DNA from: an uncultured Succinivibrionaceae bacterium
Lineage (GTDB): Bacteria > Pseudomonadota > Gammaproteobacteria > Enterobacterales > Succinivibrionaceae
Reading direction: 5' to 3'
Assembly: GCA_944389835.1 (NCBI GenBank)
Contig: CALXNU010000004.1
Coordinates: 1 to 59,479 of the forward strand
Length of the DNA: 59,479 nucleotides
The position numbers were made by a program, and so were the translations under genes. How positions within the stretch are numbered: position 1 is the stretch's first letter; the number at the start of each line of letters is the position of its first letter. The notes under the pieces were generated by a model that searched no databases, had not been told where the DNA came from, and worked only from the letters and a program-made list of their open reading frames with translations. Positions 26,312 to 35,684 of this stretch are shown one piece after another.

Positions 26312-28630
26312 TTATTTTAAAAGAGGGGTGAATTTTATGGGCTCTGCTGTGGGAAGATTAGATTTTCCCACACCTTTAATTGGGTAAAGAACCTCTTGAT
26401 TTTGCTTAAAATCATGCTTTTTATCTAAGGTTTGCCCACTTGTTTTAAACAAAGATCCCACAGCTTTTCCCACAAGTAGATCTGCCGAGGTTAAAAGCTT
26501 TGGTTCATAAGTGCTTTTCTTTTGCGCTTTAGTTTGTTGGCTCTTTGTAGTGTACACTTGAGAGATCTGCTTATCTTTTTGTTCTTCTTGATTAGCATTT
26601 AAGTTTTGTATAAAAAGACCTGGGCGCAATTCACCGCGTTTTTTCGCGTTAAGCTTAATAAGGGGGTCTTTAAGATCGCCTGTAATTTCTAAAGTAGTAA
26701 TACTATCTTTTGAATGAGAGGTAAAAGTCGAAAGTCCGTCTAAAGTAAATTTATTAAGATCTAAAGCTTGATTTACAAAGACATGGGAGACTGGTAAGTC
26801 AAAGTTACCGGCAAGTCTTGCTCTTTGATTTTGTAAGTTTAGATTTAAATTAAGATCGTAAATTCCACAATCTTGAGCCTCAAGCGCACTTAAAAATTCG
26901 CTTAAAGATAAAGTTAAATTATTCTTTTTACCGCCATTGATTAAATCTAAACCAAATTTAGAGACTAAAAGCGCTTGGGCATTAAAGGTTGCCTGACCTT
27001 CAAGGGTATTTTTTAAGGTTGTAAAATCACCACCTTCAGCGCTAAGTGAGATTTCAGCCGTTAATTTTCCGGCAAAAAGATGAGGGAAAAGGTTAGAGTT
27101 TAAATTGCCTAAATCAAAATCATGAGCCCAAAGTAAAAAATAACTTTGTGCGGTTTGATTATTAGCTAAAGTTGCAGAAAATGATAGATCTGAGTCTTTA
27201 AAGGTGATTTGTGGGGCGGAGATGGTAATTAAATTGTCAGAGAGAGTCCCCATTAAAGTAATTTTTCTTAAAAGCAAATCAGAGTATAAAAAGTTTTGAA
27301 CATTTAAGTTAATAAGTCCGGTATTAAGACCTTTAATTTTATTTTCTTTAATACTCAATTCTGAGGCTTTAATGCTTAATTTTTCGGCAGAAATAGGTAG
27401 TGTATTAATATAAGAGAGTACTTCTATATCTTGAATTTGACTTTGATTTAAAATAACTTGCCAATCGTTAAGCTTTTGAGAGAAGAGCTTTAAGACAGCA
27501 TCTTTTAGTTCAAGCTTGTTTTGTTTAAGCTCTAAATTATCAATAATTAAGCTTTTATCTTTAAAATTTACACTTGAGGTAAGCTTATATTCTCCATCTT
27601 GAAAGTTTCCCTGTAACTTAAAATTAAGCTTATCTTTGGTATTAATAATTTCACCTTGATTGTAAGTTAAAATGATTTCTTCTTGTGGTTTGGAAATTTC
27701 ATCAATTTGTCCTTGAAAGTTAGTATAGAGCAAACCATTTTCAGCAAAAGATAAGTTTTCAAATTGACCGTTGATCCCAGATAAAATAAGCTCGTCATTT
27801 AAAGTTGTGTAAAAAATATCACTTAAGTTGCCTTGCTTGGCCGTTATTTTAAAGGGTAAAGTTTTAAGATTTTGCGTTCTTAAAATTGTTTTAGCTAAAT
27901 TTAGATTTGTAAAATCAAGAGTTTTATTATTTAGATCTAAAGTTGCCTCTCCTGTTAAGTTGCCACCTAAAAGTCTACCTTGTAGATCTTGTAAGTTAAA
28001 CTTTAATAAGTCTTGCTCCTTAAAATTAAATGCTAGTTGATGATAGGGAAGATTTAAGATTTGTCCTTCATTTAAGATGACACTTCCATTTTGAAATTTA
28101 AGTTTGTCATTTGCAAAAGTTACTTCTTGAAGGCGTAAAGATGAGCTTTTAGTAGTAATTTGCGGCAGATCAAGCGACCAATCGTCTAAACGAAAGGTCT
28201 TAAAATAAAGCGAGGATTTAGGCAAATGATCTGCCGCTTGAAGAAAAAAATCGGGCGTGAAATTAATGCCACGCAAGTAGAGATCATCAAAGAAAAGGGT
28301 GTTATTAAAAATTGAATCAATGAGCGCTACCTCAACATAGCACTCAGCTATTTTATAGGAGTTGTTTTCCTGTTTTAAAAGGACATTATTAAGTTTGATC
28401 GTATCAGGATAGAGAGGTGAGAACTCTGCAGTCTCAATAGTTACTTGACTGTCAGTTATTTTGCCTAAAGTGTTTTCAACTGTAGCTTTGATACTATTTC
28501 CATTAATTAAAACCAAACATAAAATGACTATGACACTTAACAGGAAGGCGATAATTGCACTTACCCTTAAGCAAATAGTAAGCATCTTACTTTCAGATCT
28601 CTTGGAAGTATGATGATAACGTAGAGCCAT
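26312..28630 (-). CDS. AsmA-family envelope protein
   Basis: A 772-residue protein with one N-terminal transmembrane helix (about residues 20-42, IIAFLLSVIVILCLVLI) followed by a long periplasmic part rich in short beta-strands and repeated patterns such as LKLKDAVLKL and LTGEATLDLNNKTLDF. This is the layout of AsmA/TamB/YhdP-type bridge proteins that move phospholipids between membranes. An AsmA C-terminal-like segment (about 490-650) includes the GLDLINGGKKN region. The last 100 residues are low-complexity and polar. An AAGGA site precedes the ATG. It follows recG by 15 bp. Which AsmA paralogue this is cannot be settled by eye. Confidence 0.78.
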   Translation of the reverse strand: MALRYHHTSKRSESKMLTICLRVSAIIAFLLSVIVILCLVLINGNSIKATVENTLGKITDSQVTIETAEFSPLYPDTIKLNNVLLKQENNSYKIAECYVEVALIDSIFNNTLFFDDLYLRGINFTPDFFLQAADHLPKSSLYFKTFRLDDWSLDLPQITTKSSSLRLQEVTFANDKLKFQNGSVILNEGQILNLPYHQLAFNFKEQDLLKFNLQDLQGRLLGGNLTGEATLDLNNKTLDFTNLNLAKTILRTQNLKTLPFKITAKQGNLSDIFYTTLNDELILSGINGQFENLSFAENGLLYTNFQGQIDEISKPQEEIILTYNQGEIINTKDKLNFKLQGNFQDGEYKLTSSVNFKDKSLIIDNLELKQNKLELKDAVLKLFSQKLNDWQVILNQSQIQDIEVLSYINTLPISAEKLSIKASELSIKENKIKGLNTGLINLNVQNFLYSDLLLRKITLMGTLSDNLITISAPQITFKDSDLSFSATLANNQTAQSYFLLWAHDFDLGNLNSNLFPHLFAGKLTAEISLSAEGGDFTTLKNTLEGQATFNAQALLVSKFGLDLINGGKKNNLTLSLSEFLSALEAQDCGIYDLNLNLNLQNQRARLAGNFDLPVSHVFVNQALDLNKFTLDGLSTFTSHSKDSITTLEITGDLKDPLIKLNAKKRGELRPGLFIQNLNANQEEQKDKQISQVYTTKSQQTKAQKKSTYEPKLLTSADLLVGKAVGSLFKTSGQTLDKKHDFKQNQEVLYPIKGVGKSNLPTAEPIKFTPLLK

Positions 28631-28645
28631 AGGTCGATCCTTAAA

Positions 28646-30718
28646 TTACAAATATTGTGGAAACCAGCGCTGAATTAAGCTTTTAGCAATATCTTGATGG
28701 TGCTCAATAAGCTCTAAAGCACAAGTGCGTGCTTCTTTTATTAATGGAAAATCACGGCCTACATCTGCAACTTTAAAAATGTCAAAGCCGGTTTGTTTAT
28801 CTCCAATAATATCACCAGGGCCTCTTAAAATAAGATCCTCTGTGGCTATTTTAAATCCATCAGTAGTATTGCGCATGGTCTGAAGTCTCTTTTCTGCAAT
28901 TTCAGTGCATTCAGCATTAGTATAAAGAAGAAGACAAAATGAAGCTTTATCACCACGTCCAACGCGACCTCTTAATTGATGTAATTGCGCAAGGCCTAAG
29001 CGGTGGCTACCTTCAATAATCATAATTGAAGCATTTGGCACATCAACTCCAACTTCAATTACGGTAGTAGAAACTAAGATTGAGTATTTTTTATCAATGA
29101 AATCCTGCATGACTTCATTTTTTTGTTTAGAGTTAAGTTGCCCATGTAAAAGACCTATTGATAGATCAGGTAAAGCTTCTGTTAATTGTTTAAATCTTTT
29201 TTTTACAGAAGCACTTTCATCTTCTTCTGATTCTTCAATGCGCGGACAAACCCAATACACCTGTACGCCTTGTTCACAACTTTGTTTAACGTGAGCTATG
29301 ACTTCATTTAATCTACTATCATCAATGACGGCGGTTTTAATCGGGATTCTGCCTTTTGGTAACTCATTGATGATTGAGACATCTAAATCTGAGTATAGGG
29401 CAAGCTGTAGGGTTCTTGGGATTGGGGTTGCGGTCATGGCAAGCTGATGAGGAGACGTGCCATCTTGGGCTTTTTGTAAAAGCTTAGCTCTTTGATCAAG
29501 GCCGAAGCGGTGTTGCTCATCGATGATACAAAGACAAAGGTTTTTGAAAATTACCTCATCGCCAACTAGAGCATGAGTGCCAACTACAATTTGCGCCTGT
29601 CCTGAGGCAATATGAGCTAAGGTTTCACGACGTGCCTTAGCCGTCATCTTACCTGCAAGATATACAACCTTAATGCCAAGTTGTGATAGTAGGTTATAGG
29701 CGGTAGTGTAGTGTTGTTTGGCAAGAAGCTCAGTTGGAGCCATAATCGAACACTGCCCCAAATTTGCCGTAACTTGTAAAGCGGCCATTAAAGCCACTAA
29801 GGTTTTACCTGAACCTACATCACCTTGAACTAAACGCGACATGGGGCTTGATTGTTTTAGATCTTCTAAGATTTCATTAAAGACTCTAAGCTGAGCATTA
29901 GTGGGAGTAAAAGGTAATGTTTTGATAAACTCATCTTGTAGATCAAGATGTGGTTTAATTTCAAGTGCGGTTTTTTTAGCATTGCGATTTTTTAAAGATA
30001 ATAAAGAGATTTGATAGGCGGTAAGTTCTTCAAAACAAATTCTTGAAAAAGCTTTATGAGATTCAGGATTGCCATTTATAAGATCACAAGGTTTAGGATG
30101 GTGAATGGTAAGCAAGGCATCATTTAGAGTATAAGAAAAGGGATTTAGCTTTTGGGGAATAAGCTCAGTTATAGCTTGTTTTTTTAAGATCTCCAAAGCA
30201 CTATCTATAACTTTTCTAAGTTTTTTTTGTGTAAGTTTTGCAGTGAGATGATAAACCGGGGTTAGGTATTCTTCAGTTTTATAATCATTTAGATCTTTAA
30301 TAATGGTATATTCAGGTTGGGCTATTGAATAAGTTCTAATTCCTTGAAACTCATAAACTCTGACGTTTCCATAAGCTTGGACAAATTTGCCAAAAGTTAA
30401 TTGTTGTGTAGTATTAGGCCAATAATTAAAAAAAGCTAAATTTAATGATCTTAAAGAATTATCGCTTATTGAAACATTATAGACTTTAGGGCGCACTTGC
30501 GTGCTCATAATTTTTCCCACAACTAAGGCGGGCTGTCCATTTTTAAGCTCAGCTATGGGAGTGATTTTAGTTTTATCTTCATAACGAAATGGCAAATGGA
30601 TAAAAAGATCAAAATAGCTTTTTAAGCCAAAATTTTTAAAAACTTGAGCAGATTTATCACCGATACCTTTTAAAGTATCAACTTCAAGACTTTGGTATTG
30701 TAAAGCTAGATCGAGCAT
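28646..30718 (-). CDS. recG: ATP-dependent DNA helicase RecG
   Basis: A 690-residue fork-reversal helicase. The N-terminal wedge/OB domain (residues 1-250, with FIHLPFRYEDKTKI) is followed by superfamily II motifs: I GDVGSGKTLVALMA, Ia MAPTELLAKQHY, II DEQHRFGLDQR, III MTATPIPRTL, V STTVIEVGVDVPNA and VI HQLRGRVGRGD. Length and domain order are normal. RecG remodels stalled forks and processes R-loops and recombination intermediates. It sits 3 bp after the MFS gene in a three-gene operon (MFS, recG, asmA-like). Confidence 0.97.
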   Translation of the reverse strand: MLDLALQYQSLEVDTLKGIGDKSAQVFKNFGLKSYFDLFIHLPFRYEDKTKITPIAELKNGQPALVVGKIMSTQVRPKVYNVSISDNSLRSLNLAFFNYWPNTTQQLTFGKFVQAYGNVRVYEFQGIRTYSIAQPEYTIIKDLNDYKTEEYLTPVYHLTAKLTQKKLRKVIDSALEILKKQAITELIPQKLNPFSYTLNDALLTIHHPKPCDLINGNPESHKAFSRICFEELTAYQISLLSLKNRNAKKTALEIKPHLDLQDEFIKTLPFTPTNAQLRVFNEILEDLKQSSPMSRLVQGDVGSGKTLVALMAALQVTANLGQCSIMAPTELLAKQHYTTAYNLLSQLGIKVVYLAGKMTAKARRETLAHIASGQAQIVVGTHALVGDEVIFKNLCLCIIDEQHRFGLDQRAKLLQKAQDGTSPHQLAMTATPIPRTLQLALYSDLDVSIINELPKGRIPIKTAVIDDSRLNEVIAHVKQSCEQGVQVYWVCPRIEESEEDESASVKKRFKQLTEALPDLSIGLLHGQLNSKQKNEVMQDFIDKKYSILVSTTVIEVGVDVPNASIMIIEGSHRLGLAQLHQLRGRVGRGDKASFCLLLYTNAECTEIAEKRLQTMRNTTDGFKIATEDLILRGPGDIIGDKQTGFDIFKVADVGRDFPLIKEARTCALELIEHHQDIAKSLIQRWFPQYL

Positions 30719-30721
30719 TTT

Positions 30722-31924
30722 TTATCCTGCCTTTTTCTTTGCAATTTTGTCATGATGACGCTTAAGCGTGTAAATGCCTAAGATTACAAGCAAGGAGCCT
30801 GAGACCATAAATTGAGTCGCTAAATTTAAGTAGTGGGCAATACTGCCACTTAGAAGCGGGCCTGCCATAGCGCCAAATTGTCCTGCCATAGTCATCATAC
30901 CAAAGCCACGACCTCTAAATTCAGGTTTAGTACTCAAGCTTAATGCGGCATTTAAAGAGGGGACGATGCCTACAATAAATAGTCCCATAAAGCCTGAAAG
31001 AATTAATAAAGCTGTAACCGAATCTATTAAGCCTTGCGAGAAAATAAAGATCCCAGAACCAAAGAGGGCAAAAGACATCGCAAGAAAGAAGCCTTTGCTT
31101 TGTCCAAAAGAACCCCACCAAGGAGAGGTTAGCGCTCCAATAAAAGGCGGTAATGAGCAGGCAATCCCCGAGAGTAGTTCCACATTTTCAAGAGATCCCG
31201 ACAGTTCTGCCACATATAAGGACAAAATAGGTTGAATAGCCACCATGACTGCATTAAAGGCAAAAAAGAGTAATAGAAGCTCTCTTATGGCTAAATCTTC
31301 AAAGCTTAGTTTAATATCGCCAAGAATGCTTGAAGAGGAGGCTACTTTGGCATTATTTTCATTTTTATCAGAAGGTACTAAAAAAGTGGTAATGATAAAA
31401 ACAAAAAATAAAGCTGCGCCTGCAATGAAAAAAGAAGCTCTAAGACCAAAAAAGTGAGCTAGGCTTCCGCCTATAATTGGGCCGCTTACGGTGCCTATTA
31501 ATTGTGCAGATTGTATAACTCCAAGCGAAGGGCCAAGTCTATCTTTTGGCGCTAAAGATGAGACCATAGATAAAACTGAAGGCAAAAAGCCATTTGCAAA
31601 GCCTTGCAGGACCCTCATAAAGAAAAGTTGTAGGGGAGTGGTAACTAGACCTCCTAGAGTGTAGGCAAAAAAGAGCATAAATGAAGATCTAACTGCCATA
31701 GTTTTTTGGCCATTTTTATCTGCAAGGCGGCCCCAAATTGGAGCCATGATGCCACCTATTAAAAAGCTTACTGAAAATACGATAGTTGACCAAAATTCGA
31801 TATTATCTTCGCTTGCGCCTAAATCTAAGAGATAAATTGGTAAGAATGGCACACACATCGTATAACTTGCTGATGTGAAATATATACAAAAAGCAAAAAT
31901 ACCAAGTCGTGTACGCCAACTCAT
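30722..31924 (-). CDS. MFS drug efflux transporter, MdtG-like
   Basis: A 400-residue transporter with twelve predicted helices. The loop 2-3 motif GRLADKNGQKTMAVRSS is the MFS signature, and the N-terminal half (FLPIYLLDLGASEDNIEFWS, MAPIWGRLADKNG, RVLQGFANGFLPSVLSMVS) resembles E. coli MdtG, a proton-driven drug exporter. It starts after AAAAGGA. As first gene of the operon with recG it may supply the promoter. The substrate is inferred from similarity only. Confidence 0.82.
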   Translation of the reverse strand: MSWRTRLGIFAFCIYFTSASYTMCVPFLPIYLLDLGASEDNIEFWSTIVFSVSFLIGGIMAPIWGRLADKNGQKTMAVRSSFMLFFAYTLGGLVTTPLQLFFMRVLQGFANGFLPSVLSMVSSLAPKDRLGPSLGVIQSAQLIGTVSGPIIGGSLAHFFGLRASFFIAGAALFFVFIITTFLVPSDKNENNAKVASSSSILGDIKLSFEDLAIRELLLLFFAFNAVMVAIQPILSLYVAELSGSLENVELLSGIACSLPPFIGALTSPWWGSFGQSKGFFLAMSFALFGSGIFIFSQGLIDSVTALLILSGFMGLFIVGIVPSLNAALSLSTKPEFRGRGFGMMTMAGQFGAMAGPLLSGSIAHYLNLATQFMVSGSLLVILGIYTLKRHHDKIAKKKAG

Positions 31925-32082
31925 AAAAGTAATCCTTTTTGCAATTAATTTAATAAAAAAATTTTAGGTAAAACTTTTTAGTCAATAATTATCACCTTGG
32001 AGCTTTTATACTTAACTATTTGATATTTAACAATCAAGCAACAAGGTGAGTTTTAATTGTTTGAAGCTTATTTTACTAAAAT

Positions 32083-32118
32083 AAGACTTATGCGATGCAT
32101 GTTCCACATAAGTCTTTT
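32083..32118 (-). terminator. Hairpin terminator after pssA
   Basis: The 10-bp stem AAGACTTATG/CATAAGTCTT with a 14-nt loop is followed on the minus strand by a modest T-rich stretch. It lies just downstream of the pssA stop. Confidence 0.7.
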
Positions 32119-32123
32119 TAGGT

Positions 32124-33494
32124 TTATAAGAGCTGTTTTATAAAAATAGAAGCTCTAAAACGTCTGACGCGCTCTAAAATTTTACGTACCGCTTCAGGAT
32201 AATTATCTATTGCTTCAAGATCTTCTATTTTTTCAATTTGATGGGTATGCCGTAAAATATATTGCTTTTCATGCATAAATTTCTCAAGCATCAGATGATG
32301 CGGATCATGCACTAAAAGTCCATTTTCTAAATCAAGTTTCCATGCTCTTGGATTTAAATTATTACCGGTAATTAAGGCTAAGCCCTTATCAACAAAAATC
32401 CCTTTTAAATGATAGGTATTGTTATGATCTTCCCATAACATGACCTTAAGATTGCCGTTTTTGATTTGCTCGGCGTGGTTTTGAATAAAAAGGCGCAAAT
32501 TTTGTTCATAGATATAGGGAATAGCACCTACTGCTGAAAATTTTTCAGTTTCTGGAATATAAAAGTCATTAGCTTTTTTATCTCCCACCACTAAGGTTAC
32601 TTTTACTCCACGCGATAGCGTTGAGTTTAAAGCCTCAAGGATGGGCTTTGGCGGATTAAAATAAGGTGTACAGATAAAAAGCTCTTCTTTTGCTGAATTT
32701 ATCAGCCATAAAATAGTACGATTTAAAAGGTTATTGCGCTTGCCAAGTCCCACAAGTGGGGTAATTCCTACTTCATCATTTTTAATTTTAGAGTCTTTAA
32801 AAGTGTATTGTTGTTCTGTTAAGTGCCGTCTTAGGACTCTTTGATCATCTTTAATATCGCGGATCCCTTTTACCTCTCCTTGAGAGAAGTCTTGTACGGC
32901 ATAATTAATATGAAAAGCTGCATTTACATAGTTACAAAGACAGTCGGCTAACTCTTTGGAGTTAATTTCATGATAACGATCTAAGCGATATTTATTTTTA
33001 GCACCAAGATAAACATCATTAATACTAGCCCCTGAATAAAGTACAGTATTATCGAATACACAACCTTTAAGGTGCATCACGCCAAAAATTTCTCTCTTTT
33101 TAACCGGAACACCATAAATGGCAGGACTGTGTGTAGCATCTTTGGCCATTTGATAGTATAAGGCTGCGTTACCTAAACTTTTTTCTTGCCCAATAAGTCC
33201 ACGTTGTGCGCGGTGATAATCAACGTAAATCATAATATGTAAACGTGGATTTTTGGCTAAAGCCTCATAGAGCGCATTTAAAATTTCTCTGCCTGAATCA
33301 TCGTTTTGCAAATACAAAACGGTCATCATAATCCGCTCTTTAGCAGAAGCGATAAGCTCTAAGAGGCGTTTGTGAAAACGCTCTGGGCGCTCTAAAATTT
33401 CATAAGATGCAGCTTTAACACTAATTACTGGTAATTGTTGTAAACGACGTTGGCAGTAAAGTGTTGTGGGGGCATTTTTTTTAAACCAACACAT
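32124..33494 (-). CDS. pssA: CDP-diacylglycerol-serine O-phosphatidyltransferase, PLD-type
   Basis: A 456-residue ribosome- and membrane-associated enzyme that makes phosphatidylserine, the precursor of phosphatidylethanolamine. It has two HKD motifs: HLKGCVFD...YSGASIND (about 145) and HLKGIFVDKG...TGNNLNPRA (about 365). The body matches E. coli PssA closely, including LVGLGKRNNLLNRTI and KANDFYIPE. AGAGGA precedes the ATG. It lies 11 bp after the M24 aminopeptidase gene, so they are co-transcribed. Confidence 0.96.
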   Translation of the reverse strand: MCWFKKNAPTTLYCQRRLQQLPVISVKAASYEILERPERFHKRLLELIASAKERIMMTVLYLQNDDSGREILNALYEALAKNPRLHIMIYVDYHRAQRGLIGQEKSLGNAALYYQMAKDATHSPAIYGVPVKKREIFGVMHLKGCVFDNTVLYSGASINDVYLGAKNKYRLDRYHEINSKELADCLCNYVNAAFHINYAVQDFSQGEVKGIRDIKDDQRVLRRHLTEQQYTFKDSKIKNDEVGITPLVGLGKRNNLLNRTILWLINSAKEELFICTPYFNPPKPILEALNSTLSRGVKVTLVVGDKKANDFYIPETEKFSAVGAIPYIYEQNLRLFIQNHAEQIKNGNLKVMLWEDHNNTYHLKGIFVDKGLALITGNNLNPRAWKLDLENGLLVHDPHHLMLEKFMHEKQYILRHTHQIEKIEDLEAIDNYPEAVRKILERVRRFRASIFIKQLL

Positions 33495-33505
33495 GTAAGA
33501 TCCTC

Positions 33506-35482
33506 TTAGATGGTAGCTGTTGCGTCATTTAGCCAATTAATTTCCATTTCAGATAAGGTAGTTCCATTGCCTGAAATAATTTCTTTTACATGCTGATGAA
33601 AATTATTTAGCCACTCACGTTCTTTTGCAGTAAGCATATCACGCATGATAAGTCGTTTATCAAAAGGAACAAAGGTTAGTGGTGAAAAACATAACATATG
33701 TGAAAACATCGGGGTAATACATGGTTCTACGACCACTAAGTTTTCAAGACGGATACCAAATCCTCCCTCTTTATAAAAGCCAGGTTCAATAGATACCACC
33801 ATGCCGGGCTCAAGAGGAATATCTGAGTGACGAGAGGATATAGCTTCAGGGCCTTCATGTACTGAAAGTAAATGACCTACACCATGTCCTGTCCCATGTG
33901 CGTAATCCATACCATGGTCCCAAAGTGGACGGCGGGCTATAGCATCAAGCTGTAAACCTGAAGTGCCACGTGGGAAAACAGTAGTTGCAAGAGCGATATG
34001 TGATTTTAAAACTAAAGTATAAGCAAGGCGCATTTCATCCGTAACATTAGGGCCTACTTGTACGGTACGAGTAATATCTGTGGTACCTTCGATAAAATGG
34101 GCACCTGAGTCAATAAGGTATAAAGGATCAAGTCCTAAAGCCCTAGGTTTGGGAGCATTTTCATGATTATAGTGACACATAGCCGCATTTGGGCCTAAAG
34201 CTGAGATGGTGTCAAAGGAAGGTTCTAGAAAATCACCTTCAACTTTACGAAAACTCTCAGCTTTTTGGGCTAATACTGCCTCATCAATATCTTCAACGCG
34301 TCTTTGATAAGCATCTTCTTCAAAGTTATTATTAAGGGCAGTTACATCATCAAGCCAGGCTAAAAATCTGCATTGAGCAATTCCGTCTTTAATATGTGCT
34401 TTGCGTTCATTTTCAATTTCAGTTTCGTTTTTAATAGCTTTTGGAAGTTCACATAAGCCTAAACCCTCAATTACGTGAGCTCCACCTTCATAGAGATTTT
34501 TTAAGGTTAAAGCATTAGTGGTTTTAGGATCGATATAAACGGTGGCAGAGGAGTTGCATAGACGATCTAAAACCTCATCAAAACGATTTTCTTGGAAGAT
34601 ATCAAGATGGCCGCAATGATTTTCAAGATCACTTTCAATGCCATCAGTTTCAAGATGTCCACGGTCGACATACCATTCAAGAGCTTCATTAGCATAAGCT
34701 ACTAGGCGACAATTTATGACGGGCAGCCCCTTTCTATCATTGCCTCGAATATTAAGTAACCAACAAATAGTTTCAGGAGATGAAATAACAGTTGCATCAA
34801 TGCCTTTTGCGCGCATGGTTTCAGCTAAAGCTTGGCGTTTTTGCATAACCGGGCAGCCATTATATTCATCAACATAGATAAATACTTGTGAAAGTTGAGG
34901 TTTAGGTCTGTCTTCCCAAACTGTATCAACTAAAGATTCAGACAAACCCACTAAAGTAATATCGCAACTTTCAAGGAGTTTTTGCATCTTCAGAAATTCT
35001 TTATAAGAGATGCATCTTAAATCAATACCTATTTTGGAATTGCGAGGCATTAAGGCATTTAAATAGGTACAAGGATCTACTTGCCTTAAATTAAAAGTAT
35101 TGAAAATCTCTAGATCTACTTGTTCATCAACTTGCACTGTATAGCGACCATCGACAAAAACTGCACAGTTTTTGGTAATTTCAAAATCTTTACCATCAAG
35201 GCCTTTAGCACTTAGAGGGTGCTCAATACTAAATTCTTCTTGAAAGGAAGTTTGAGGATCAGTGATTACTGCAAAACCTGCCGAGCCTGTAAATCCTGTA
35301 AGATAAGCAATTCTTTCACATTCAGGAGTGAGCTCATAGGATAAATATTCATCATCGTGGGGCACAATTAAGCCATCTAACTCTTTTTCACGTAAAAGAG
35401 AGTAGAGATCTTCTAGAATATCTGTAGTCTCACGCTTTGAGGCGGAGTTTAAATCTTGGTCTGTCATAGCATTATTACACAT
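33506..35482 (-). CDS. M24B-family Xaa-Pro aminopeptidase
   Basis: A 658-residue creatinase-fold metallopeptidase that removes an N-terminal residue before proline. Two creatinase-N domains (residues 25-340) precede the catalytic domain with the metal ligands DSGAHFIEGTTDITRTV (two Asp), GTGHGVGHLLSVHEGP (His), SIEPGFY (Glu) and IRLENLVVV (Glu). A C-terminal M24-C extension follows, as in eukaryotic-type aminopeptidase P of about 600 residues rather than short PepP. Either Met1 or Met6 could be the start; neither has a strong ribosome-binding site. It is cytoplasmic with no signal peptide. Confidence 0.9.
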   Translation of the reverse strand: MCNNAMTDQDLNSASKRETTDILEDLYSLLREKELDGLIVPHDDEYLSYELTPECERIAYLTGFTGSAGFAVITDPQTSFQEEFSIEHPLSAKGLDGKDFEITKNCAVFVDGRYTVQVDEQVDLEIFNTFNLRQVDPCTYLNALMPRNSKIGIDLRCISYKEFLKMQKLLESCDITLVGLSESLVDTVWEDRPKPQLSQVFIYVDEYNGCPVMQKRQALAETMRAKGIDATVISSPETICWLLNIRGNDRKGLPVINCRLVAYANEALEWYVDRGHLETDGIESDLENHCGHLDIFQENRFDEVLDRLCNSSATVYIDPKTTNALTLKNLYEGGAHVIEGLGLCELPKAIKNETEIENERKAHIKDGIAQCRFLAWLDDVTALNNNFEEDAYQRRVEDIDEAVLAQKAESFRKVEGDFLEPSFDTISALGPNAAMCHYNHENAPKPRALGLDPLYLIDSGAHFIEGTTDITRTVQVGPNVTDEMRLAYTLVLKSHIALATTVFPRGTSGLQLDAIARRPLWDHGMDYAHGTGHGVGHLLSVHEGPEAISSRHSDIPLEPGMVVSIEPGFYKEGGFGIRLENLVVVEPCITPMFSHMLCFSPLTFVPFDKRLIMRDMLTAKEREWLNNFHQHVKEIISGNGTTLSEMEINWLNDATATI

Positions 35483-35684
35483 AAAACTTATAATCTATGC
35501 GCATCTTAGCACAGTCCGTTATCATTTCAGATGTATCTTTTGTTAAAGCTTCTTCCCTCACATTGTAGAGTATTTAATTTTGGCTTTAGATAAAGATTAA
35601 GTTATTATGAGAACAGCAAAATAGTTTAGAAAATACAAGTTAGCAATACTTTTTTGCTAATTGTAAAACAAGGAGTTTTAAGAC

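Noticed and set aside
28646-30718. recG and priA together as a mobile-element module
   Set aside because: Both are core fork-restart genes in their usual gene neighbourhoods, with no recombinase or phage genes around them.
33964-33985. A further parS-like site (GTGCCACGTGGGAAAACA) inside the M24 aminopeptidase gene
   Set aside because: It shares only the CACGTG core and lacks the TGTTNC/GAAACA arms; a chance match in coding sequence.
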